Source: Odontesthes bonariensis (taxonomy: Eukaryota > Chordata > Actinopteri > Atheriniformes > Atherinopsidae). From it: a stretch of DNA of 64,000 nucleotides. The translations under genes were made by a program, and so were the position numbers. The DNA lies in assembly GCF_027942865.1 (NCBI RefSeq), contig NC_134510.1, forward strand, positions 30,956,163-31,020,162, in the 5' to 3' direction. Shown piece after piece: positions 46,679 through 58,000 of the stretch; the stretch's first letter is position 1; each line of letters opens with the position of its first letter. A model generated the notes under the pieces. The model was not told the DNA's origin, made no database searches, and saw nothing but the letters and a program-made list of their open reading frames with translations.

Positions 46679-48987
46679 TAAAGTGAGAAGAAAAGTGGGG
46701 CAAAGTTCTCATGTATCATTCCTCATCATGTTTCAGCTTTGCCTGTGTATTATTGATAATGGATTCTTGAATGAACCTTTTCCTGTTTAATGATCTCTCC
46801 TTCAATCCCCTCAGTTTCTTCTTTGCATTCCTTTACCTAAACCCAGTACATACTTATCTTGTGGGACCTGATTGTGATAAGATTGTCCAGGAAATTTAAC
46901 AGAGATTACCTCAAACAGTTATTATGAGGATTTCAGTTAAAAGTGCATGATGGACTTGGTTAATCACTGATTAAGCATCATGACTGTTTTCCTAAAAGTT
47001 ACAAGGTATAAAATATTCAGAGTCAGAATTACAGCAGTCTGTATGGTGGACCACAAAGCTCTTAATTACTTACCGGCATTACTTAAAAACTGACAGCAAT
47101 GGGTTGACTTTGATCAATTTCTTAAATGCTTTAGTTGATCCTGTCATTCAGCGGTACCATGCAGAGCTAGTGGAGTTGAAATACTGCACAAAAACCTACG
47201 TTTTCTCCACCAAAGTCAGCTTCTGTGTGGGTCGGATAAGCCTAACTTTGCATTAAAGGTTCATTTTAAGAACTTTATGGCTGATAAACTGGGGATGATG
47301 TCCTCCACACTGTTTGAGCAACTGGCTAGCTGACAAATCTTCTGTCCTTTAGAGCCGTTCTCCAGTACACTGAAACGGCTTCAGGTATTTTTGGTATATG
47401 TGGTTCCACAGCAGTTGGAACTTGCACATTTTTTGATTACAGAGCTCACAAATTTAAGGTAAAGTTATGATTAGTCAATTCAAATGTCATGTCTATTAGA
47501 TCCCTGATTAAATGACTGTGTATTGCACAAAGCTGAACACATTCCCACTGTCCACCTGCAGAGAGCTTTAAATTTTCTGACAGGATAACAAAATTGCTTT
47601 TTTCAATAAACCCTTCACATCCTTACACAAACTAAAAGAACCACTTCAGGGGGATTGTTTATTCAGAAATGTTTTTAGAAAATAAGTTTTAGAGTCAAAT
47701 TTGCCCTCTCTGGGGTCCTGATTGTTCACCCCTGGTACTGAATGACCATACTCTACAGGCCCTTTGGGCAATATTGCATTGAAAATACTTTTGAATTGGA
47801 AATCACTACAGCAGCTGAGGTAAACTTCCAAAACCATTGTGTGTGGACATGATTTGTTTACATAAGCACAAAAGTGATAAAAAAAAAACTAAAACATTAT
47901 ATATGTCATTATCATATTATGCCCATTGAACAAGACTAGAATAGGTTTACATTATCAAATGTTGAAAACCAATTATTTTTCTCATACTGTACACTGCTGC
48001 AGCACCTGTTGTCATGTTCTGTCTCTAAAGGCCTCTTTCCAAAAAGCCCCAGTCTCCTCTGATTGGGCAAAATGTTGCTTGTGAAACAGCTCATAATTAA
48101 TTGTTTCAAGTGTGCCAAACTTACCAAGCGTTAAGCAAATGTTTTAATGTCCAACAGAAATGGAATTAAAACAAATTTTTTATTTCAAATCCAGTTGGCT
48201 CTGTTGTTCAAAAAAAATACAAAAACTTTTTCTCATTGTTTGCAAGATAATTCAAAAGCACATTCTGCATGCATTATAGCAGCAGGGCTCTATATTGATA
48301 CAGGGTGGTGTTTGAACGGCCTTCATACCTTTGGCATAGTATGAAATTAGAAATATATCATTGGAGGGCAGAACTGTTGGCGCAGCTGTGGCTTGGTGGT
48401 CTGTGGTTTTTTGCTCAGCTTCCCCAATCCACATTCAAAAGGAGTGAGTAAAATCCAAGCAACTAATAGAAACATAATAGAGGGAATTAATCTCTGCATG
48501 AGACCAACCTTATCAGGACGTGCCTGTTTTAATTAATTTTAGCTTTACCAGCTAAATTGCCTTTTTTTCTGTTCAAAATCTGTGATGAGGTTTTCCCTCC
48601 ATGAAATTGAGTTTCTTTCCTCCAGTTACTTTTCTTGGCACCAGTGGCCAAAAAGAACCCACATCTTATAAATGTTTAATCTCTGTTCAGTCTGTTCAGA
48701 CAAAATTAGGTGACCTAAAATGTGAACCAGTTGCACAAGTGTGGTATTGTTGGTATCCATGTCCTTTGGATGGCTTCCTGTCAAGTTGTCTCTCTGAGAT
48801 TAGAAAAAAGACAGCTCCAACTCTGGTTGGACAATAACCTTTTTTCTTTTATTTCCCTCCGTTATCAGAGGAAGAGGCCAGCCTTTGTTGGATCTATTGA
48901 GAAAGGCTGACTTGTGTGCTCACTGGTTCGTATGGGGCCTCTTGGTAATTATTTTTCTCTTCCTCTCTTTGTGTCATCAATTTTCAG
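46677..48987. other. drd2l: drd2l intron 1, 3' part
   Basis: No exon recognised. It ends in a strong acceptor, a T/C-rich tract followed by ATCAATTTTCAG at 48976-48987. Confidence 0.4.
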
Positions 48988-48994
48988 CCTGACC

Positions 48995-49018
48995 ATGGTC
49001 ACAGGAGCGAGAACATGA
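48995..49018 (+). promoter_or_regulatory. drd2l: Upstream ORF overlapping the drd2l start (ATGA overlap)
   Basis: An ATG in near-optimal context (GACCATGG) at 48995 opens a 7-codon ORF, MVTGART. Its TGA (49016-49018) overlaps the receptor ATG (49015-49017) as ATGA. It lies in the same exon, 7 nt after the splice acceptor, so it should be in every mature transcript using that acceptor. A stop overlapping the next start is a layout compatible with reinitiation and reduced receptor translation. Confidence 0.55.
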
Positions 49019-52000
49019 CTTTCCTAAATGAGTCGGACGAGACCTCCTCTCCCTCCTTCCTTCTCTCCTCCCTTGAGAAAAATGTCTCTGCTTTCATCAC
49101 CCATGCACCCTCATATTCCCTCATATCCATCCCCACCTCCTCCTCCTCCCTTCTGACATCCTCCAACTGCACCAGCGCTGCATCCACCTCCTCTCCTCCG
49201 TACAACTTCTACGCCGTGCTTTTAGTCCTCCTGATTTTCTGCGTTATTTTCGGCAACGTGCTGGTCTGCGTGGCGGTTTCTCGGGAGCGTGCTTTGCAGA
49301 CCACCACCAACTACCTCATAGTCTCCCTGGCTGTCTCCGACCTGCTGCTGGCAACACTGGTCATGCCCTGGGGCGTCTACCTGGAGGTGTGTGTTATGGT
49401 GTTTTGAGGCATCAGCATTGTGATTATTTTCTGTTCATAAGCAGAAAAAGTGGAAAACACTTCTTCAGATGCAAAGACACTAAAAGTGGCTGTTTCTCTA
49501 AAAGTTTAAAAGTTTATGATACTATCCACTGCAGTGGATTCAAAACGAACAAATATCATCAAACAAACCAGATCAAATATTCTTCAGAATTTTTTGTCAG
49601 AAAACAGCAGAAGTTTCATTTTCATAATTCAGAGAGTTTCATAGTTTCAAAGATCAAGGTAGCTTTCCATCAGCTTATTTTGTCTAACTGGAAGTACAAA
49701 ACCAAAAGATATATAGTTCAGATTGTCTTCTGACAAAAGAAACATGCAAATCCTCAGCTTTGGGAAGATGGGACAGATGATTTAGTGCCAATTAAAAGTG
49801 ATTGTTTAATTTATGAACTGCTAAAGCAAAACTAAATGACTTACTCGGTTGAATAAATACACAAAAAAATCAGATCAATAATGAGATGACCTACAATTAT
49901 GGAAAATGTCTCCATGGCACCGAGGAATTAATTTCAGTCTGCAAAACACATTCTGCATTCATGATTTTTTGTGTAAACGCCATTATCTTTTGATAGTTAA
50001 AATCCCTTTTGCGTAATGTCAAAAGAAAATCATGATGGCCTCCTTCTAATAAAAAGCAGAACTGAATACTAAGACTAAGCAAAGGAGGCTTGTATTTGCC
50101 TTAGTTGTATTGATCCGTTTGCACCAGAGTTCGAATATAAATTGGCCAAACTACACAAAAGGAGCAAAAGTTTAAGCCATGAGATGTTAGAAAGGAAGTG
50201 TGTGCGCCATAACTTGAGATTGTGTTTGTTTTGTTGAAGGTGGTTGGAGAGTGGCGCTTCAGTCTGATCCACTGTGACATCCTGCTCACCCTGGACGTCA
50301 TGATGTGCACCGCCAGCATCCTTAATCTCTGTGCTATCAGCATTGACAGGTGGATTTACTCTTTACCCTCACTTTATTGTGATTGCTGGAGTTTTATCTC
50401 TTTTATTGGTGTGTCTCCTTTTATTTATTATACTTCACCCTAAACCTTTAATCCTCTTTATTCCAGTTTTTGCCATTTATCATTATCTCCAGAATAGCCT
50501 TTCAGCAAGTGAAGAAGATGTTTCATAACAATTTCACTGCTTTCAAAGACCAAATAACGAGGATGACAGTAAATCGATATGTGATTCTTAAGTCTCTACC
50601 CTAACCTTAAGCTTGATATGTGTAGGTTGGGATAGATCAGAGGTTTTCAAAGTAAAAGGTGGGCTTTCTCGGGGGAGGTACAAAATGCTTTGGAAGTCAC
50701 TCATTAAAGAGAAGCAAAACATTATTACACTGATTATAACATCAAAAGCAGCTCAGGTAATGTAGCCAACATGTGATTTTTAATAGCTGAGAAGGTGTTC
50801 CTACTTATAAAGAGTCAGAAACTAATAATTGGATATAATGGCTCAATTGATGAGTGTAGGTGCGTTGCTAGGCATAGAGCTCTATTGTGGCACAGGCTCC
50901 CCATCAATCAAACTGTTTTATTGTTTTATTCATAAGCCTTGCTGTTTGTATAAGATATGCAATACAATGTAATCTTACATTACATCTATTTTTCTGTCCA
51001 CATGCTGACCTTGTTCCTCTTACTCCCTTCCTGTCTCCTCTCTATCCTAAAAAAACAAACAAAATTCAAAGTCTAATATAAGGTATGAATTGATCAATAT
51101 TTATTTTTATTACTATTCTAATGAAATATAACCTTGTTGAAAGAAATGCTGTCAGGTAGCATTACTTTGACCACTTTCACCTGAACTTGGTGGTTTAAAA
51201 CTTGTTTGTCCATCTAAAAACAAAAATTCCCCAAGAGTGTTTGTTTTAATACTAAATATATGATAAAGCCCACATCTATAAATATATATATAAAAAAAAT
51301 ACATTTTAAAAACTGATTAGAATAATAAAGTACATTAGTGAAATCAGGACAATTAAAGCAGCAAAGGAAGTTAGACAAGGGAGAGCCGGAGAGACAACAT
51401 TAACCATCCATCACCATTATCTCTGAGCTCAGCTGTTGCTGTTGTCTTCAGTCATTGTGTAATGTTATCATGCTTCAATCTAAAATGCTCTAACACAAAC
51501 TGCATATGAATTTTGTCTCTCTATTACAGTCCTATATGTTCCAATATGCACAGCGTGCACCGACACACTTTGAATTGTATTTTGACAAAAAAAACTCCCT
51601 TGAAATGTACAATGTGTCCAATCAAAAAATCATAAAGTATCGACCATACAAGCGGCAGAAGGGAAACTTTTTTATGTGCAGCGCTTTCAAATATGACCAC
51701 TGTTTCTTTTTCACTTCTGACTTATGTTGACTTAATAACACAACCGTTTTGTCACGTTCTGGTTAGGTTGAGGCAATAACACTTATTAGTTATGGTTTGA
51801 AATGAACACTACTTGGTCTTGGTTATAAAACTACCATGGTTAGGGCTAAAATATATTATTTTACATCATTTTTACAACTCACATGGAATTGCTCTCACAA
51901 CCGCTATAGGCTGCTTATTATTCTAATGTAAATGAAGGTCTTAATGGTCTGCATGAGCAAACGCCCCATGTGGTCACATTTGGGAGGAGAACCATCTGAT

Positions 52001-55000
52001 CTTCACACTGGCCTGCTGCATGCACGCCACCATTATGCATTAACAATGTGCACACTGCAGCTGGTACACTGTGTCACTATATGTGAGGCTGTAGAGACTC
52101 AGCAGCTAAGAGCTTACCTCGGCATGTATGTTAAATGAAACTACATTGTTTGATCTTGTGAATTAGTAAAACATGACTTGTTTAATGTGCCCCAGTAAAA
52201 AGGGTCTATGGGATCAAATGAAAATCATGATAATGAACCTCCAGGCCTCCAGAAAGAAACTAAAGGGCAAAACATTTCCAGCTATTTCTCGTACTCTGAA
52301 AACTCCATGGGCCCAAAAAAAGAAACAAAAGAAAAAAACCTTCCAGTAAAAAAAACTTTTAAGCTGTATCCATGATCCACCTGTCACTGAGCTGAGCTGA
52401 GCTGTTACCAGCAGGAAAAAAGGTCTCTAAGTGTCCTTGCTGTGCTTTATGGTCATTAGTGTTCATTTAATTTTTTTGGAGAACACAGAACAAGGAGACC
52501 ATGTTGGAACATTTTGTCCTCCCCCTCATTGCCCCCTTCATGGGTCCAGGGGGAAGGTCGTCTGCAGCTGTGTCCTAATTCGTCTAAAAAAAGAGACACA
52601 TTGAGGCCACTCTAGCTAGAACTGTGCAATTTGGTGCAATAACCTATGACTGAGTCTTTATCGATTTGTTGAGGCTATATATTGAGCAATTCTAAAAACA
52701 ATACATTTGTCAGGTTGGTAAAAATACAAAGGCCTCATTGTCCATAGAAGATAGAGTGCTGGATGATTTCAGGATCATTTTTATGATAGGTAAAACCCCT
52801 TAAAAACACCCGACCAAGTTAAGAACAGGAAAATGGCATATTGTTATTCAAGTCTACCAATTCAATTAAATTCAATTCATTTTTATTTATATAGCGCCAA
52901 ATACAACAAATTTCATCTCAAGGCCGTTAAATAATAAAGTCCAATTCAAGCCAATTGGAATTCAATTCATTCATATAGAGCCAATTCAAAACCAACCGAT
53001 TGCACCGAAACTTGTCTTCAGTCCAATCTCCCGTCCTGAGCGTGCCTGAGGCATGTACCAGGAGTTCACTTCACAAGGATTCATCACAAGGTTCAAACCT
53101 TTCAATATTCTTTAGAATATAAATACAAGGTGAGAACAATAGAAAAGAAGCCTTGAAACCATCAGCTGTACTTCAGACCAGACAAGTGTAAAACACACAG
53201 AGAAGTATGATGACGTAGGCATGCTTAGCTTCCAATGTCACTGGGTCACCAGTGGTAATAGATCATGGGATGATAGAAAGAAGAGGCCAAGATTCTGCGG
53301 TGTAAAGAGATCTACTGTTTACTCAGATTCAGCTGAATGCAGCAAAGTTCATTGTGGCCCTCAGAGTAAAAATGGTCAATAACGCTCAAACAACAGTTTC
53401 ATGAAGTAGAATATTCTTTAAGGACTCTATTGCCTGACCTGAATCTGATCAAGCTACTATTCACTTACAAACACAACATCAACTACAATTCAACACAAAT
53501 GCATTGAGAATACAAATATAAAGGCAGAAAATTCCATAAAAAAGCAGCTGCAGAAAAATACCTAGTTAAATCACTACAAAAAGGAAATCTATTTTTTGGT
53601 GAAGGGTTGCAGAAGATTCTCAACAAGGTCATTTAAATGTCAATATAGTCAATGTCCTTTAGATGTGGTTAAAAGTAAATAGAATAATTATCAAGATAAA
53701 TCTTTTAAATGGGGAGCAAAGGAAGGTCTGCATTTGTTGTCCTGCACAATATCTCCATCATTCCTGTGTGACTCCCTCACAACTCACACATATACGGTTG
53801 ATACCGAGATGCTTTAGGCTCGACATCTCTCAGTTGTATGCAGCTGATATGACAACTGAAATGACAAAGAGACTTTTGCAGAAGTACGCAACGAAGACAG
53901 ATTCTCCTTTAGTAAAGCTATGGGTTTTTTATGTCCGTGACTTTCTTCCTACCATCAAGATTTCAGCAGCTCACTTGAGACTGCTCACACCTGCATTTAC
54001 AGCAGCGACTGCAAGTGATTTTGACAGTTGTGTGTTTTGTGTCCTTGTGACTGTGAAACAATGAGTGACAGCTTTTATCTGTTTGAGGAGAAACTGGGAA
54101 TTTGTGTCAAACATATTCTAAAATATGTGAGAACATGGCTGTGGGATAAACAACCGAAGATGCATTACATTATGTTTACTCTGTATGGGTATGTGTTTTC
54201 AGATATGTGGATTAAAAGAGTGAGAAGCTTGCTAAGGTTACATCTGTGTTTTATATATCTGTGCTTATGTGTTGTTGCAGATACACAGCGGTGGCCATGC
54301 CTTTGCTCTATAACACCAGATACAGCTCCAGGAGAAGGGTGGCAGTGATGATTTCTGTGGTGTGGTTCCTCTCCTTTGCCATCTCCTGCCCTTTACTGTT
54401 TGGACTGAACAATACTGGTAACAGCACAATTTGATGCTTTCTCTTATGTTACAGCTGACCCATTAGCCAAGGTGTTGTTTGCTCGATCCAGAAGTGTAGA
54501 GTCTATAAAGTAGCACACTGAAATTCAGTCATGCATTCTTGGAAAATAGGTGAAACCTTGAAATTTACACTTGAGGGTTGTCCAATTCCTACAATGTCAC
54601 ACAGAGTTGAAATCATCTCATATCCTTCAAGGAAATTTACTGTTGTGCCACTACTGAGGCATGACTGACTGCCCAACTTTCTTGTGATAAAAATGTCCTG
54701 TCAAAGTCCAACTCCTGAGGACAGTTTGCAGCCGGTGCAGCGATTTAGTTTGCTTTGGCAAGTCAGCAGCAAGTTAAAAGGCTTTGAGTTGAATCTGTGT
54801 TTCTTTAACTGGATTACATTCAGAGTGAATAAAGGATTAAAAAAAACAATCAGTATGTGCTATAATAACATTTGCCTGAACCAGTATGGATTCCAACAAA
54901 CATATATGGAGATTATGGTTATTATAGACAGTGATTGTAGGTGCTATATTAATGACAACGAAACAGATTCCGCTTTAGCAAATCTAATTGTGAAGGTCAG

Positions 55001-58000
55001 AAGATGTGACATAGGAACTAAATTACCATGAATGCATTTCAATCTAAACTTATGCAACATCTAAAAGCTACCTTACTTGTACGTACAGCTGGTAGCACCA
55101 ATCTGACTTGATACATTTATTCCAGTTGCAGGTGTCGGCCGATGTTATGCTCGTGTAAAAGTACTTGCATTCGTAATGATGCTCTGAGACAAACCAGTGC
55201 AACCACACACACCGCTGACAATTTAGCTTTTTGGCTTTTTGGTCACAAAATAATGTAAACATCAGTACAGATCCCCATACTTAGTATTTCACTATCACAC
55301 CCATATCCCCACCTTTTAATAATTATTGTCCCCATAATTCCTTCCTAGCCACACAGTCAAATATATGACATCAGTTTCACCTTCATTAAGGAGTACTTTT
55401 GTAGATCCAACATCTAATGTAGATGCCACTATGAGAAAAATATCTTAAGCCTCAGCATTATGGGCTGTTTGATCCTACATGAGATACATTATCTGTTCTA
55501 CCCTGGTGCATATTCTGGACAAGTGTGTGGATTGGAAATGGAAGATTTGGAATCTTGGGACTTGTTAAGACCGAGTTAGTGAATTGATTTTTTTTTTTTT
55601 TTTCAACCTGACAGTTTCTCTTCCGATCCTCACTTGCCGGTATTTAAGTTTGATAGTGAATGAGTCCACAGACGGACAGATCATCTTACACAGTTTCTTA
55701 TGCGCTTTCTTGAGCCTCTGCAATACTTGTGAGCATCTATCTTACAATTTGATAATTAACCTTTGATGGAATTGTAAACCAATTTCAGCATCTGATGACA
55801 CGCAGAGCCTTAAGTAAGATTTAGAAAATGTGATCTCATCAAAGAAGTAGCACATTATGTCTTTCGAAACAACTGAACGCAGATAATCCTCGATGAGGTT
55901 GTTACTTCACAAAGCAGCAGGAGTGCTGGTAGCTCAGCAGCCAACTTCTGATTTAATTGAGGCGTCTGAGATGTGGAACTGAAGCTTTGAAAGTACTCGC
56001 ACTGAATTCAAAGGGAACTACTTGAGAATAAGGACAAATACAAAAAGTAATGTGACAGCTTACATAATAGCTTCAGTTGTCGCTCCAAACACAGCAGGAC
56101 ACTCAATCATGTAAGTTAGACTGTGAAAAATATCTCCACAGTTATGGGTTGCTCATAGATCGCACCACACAGTTTGTAAGGTTTTTATACATCTTCACAT
56201 TGTCAGACTGTATGCACGGATATCCATCGTGATCTCTTGACAGACTGTAAAATATGTACATTAGCCTTTTTTTCATTAGTTGAAAAAAAGCAAACAATAA
56301 AAAATACCACCACAATCTTGTAGTGGATTGTAAGACATGAATGAGAGATTTTTTTGAGTCTACATGTTTTTCTTTTTTAGGTACAGTAAGTTATTTGTTT
56401 TTTGTTTGTTCTATGGATTTTCTGTTCAGTCAACCCTTTACAACAGTGGGGGTTTAATTTGGCTTAATTGCAGAAGAACTGGAAGCCAATTAAGGCAACC
56501 TGTCTGAGGGAAGAAATAAGGAAAATCTGAAAATACATTTCATGGTGATATAATTATGTAACAGAGGATAAACCTGCAAATGAGGGGTTTCATATAGTCA
56601 GGAACAGTGTTTCTTGGAAGAGAAAAACTCCCTTTGGTGTGGACTTTGGTCCAGATTTGTAACTCTTCTAACCGTTTACATGCTCATAGTTAACTTATTA
56701 TATCTGGACCCAGTTTCTTTTGTTTGCTGCTTCAGTTTTAAAAAAAAAAAAATTAAATAATGTATAAAATAAGTATTGTATAGTATCTTATATCTTAGTG
56801 TCTGACTTCATGTTTTACACCTTGTCATTAGATTGGCAAAAATCTTCTCATCTTTGTCATATCAGTATAATAAATAAGCCTATTCCTCAAAATGTCAAAC
56901 AATAATTTCAATTAACCCAAGAGAAATCTCCTGCAAATTTTGTGGTATTTTCCTCTCTGTTCTTTTCATCAGCAAGTCGGGAAGGAACTACATGCAGCTT
57001 TGCAGACCCAGCCTTTGTTGTGTACTCGTCTGTGGCCTCCTTCTATGTTCCTTTCATCGTAACATTACTGGTGTACGCCCAGATCTGTGTGGTACTGCGC
57101 AAGCGGGGCAGACGAACCGCTCCACCACGCAGACACGGCCTGCTAACACAGAGTGGGACTGAGACTGGAGAGGGTCGACCCCGAAAGGTACAGTTCATAG
57201 TGTGATGGGTACATTTTATTGCTAAAAATTTCTCAGAAACCGTCACGTTCATGAGACCGTACAAACCCAAAAGCTTTTCTCTAAATACATTTAGTCACAA
57301 AATCTTTAAATCAGCTCCTGTAAGCGAAATTTGATCATTCTCTTGAAGCCTCCCCAATTGCTCATTTTTCTTTCGATTGATCTGAAATTGTCACTGAGCA
57401 CCCCCCCAAAAAAAAACAGAAGGATTATTTGAGTCCATTTTGTTACATATGTATAATATCTTATCAATACATTGCTGACTCTAGATATCTCAGATTAATC
57501 TTTTTTTGCACATATTGTGGTAGATCTATAGTAAGGAACCCAACCTAAATTTAAGTGATCTTTATGTTTTGTGCTTGGGCTCCAAATAAATAGATAAAAA
57601 AGAAGGAATAAATCAATTTTAACCATTGTAATTTTATTCTCCATAAATAATAATTATTATTGAACATTGTTATAGTCCTCTCTGGCAATATGTCCTTTTT
57701 ACTGTGAGCTGCTTCCATCCTTTTCAGAATAAGTGTACACAACCGGAAGATGTGAAGTTGTGTACCTTGATCCTGAGGCCAGCCACTGCAGGCCCTCAAC
57801 GCAAGAAAGTGGTGAGTATTATGACCAAAGTAATTGCTCAGTATGCATAAGCTCCCTCTTCACTTTTATATATTTCTTATGCAGCCTCCTGGCTATGCTG
57901 TGATTCCTGGCTTGCATCTTGTTATCATCCTCATTTCTATATTCATGAACACCCCACTGTTCTTCTTTCATCTTGGTGTTTTCTAAGCATCCAAACCTTG

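Noticed and set aside
53663-54064. 133-codon plus-strand ORF in drd2l intron 2
   Set aside because: No family resemblance, no splice framing, and Cys/Ser-rich composition typical of random frames.
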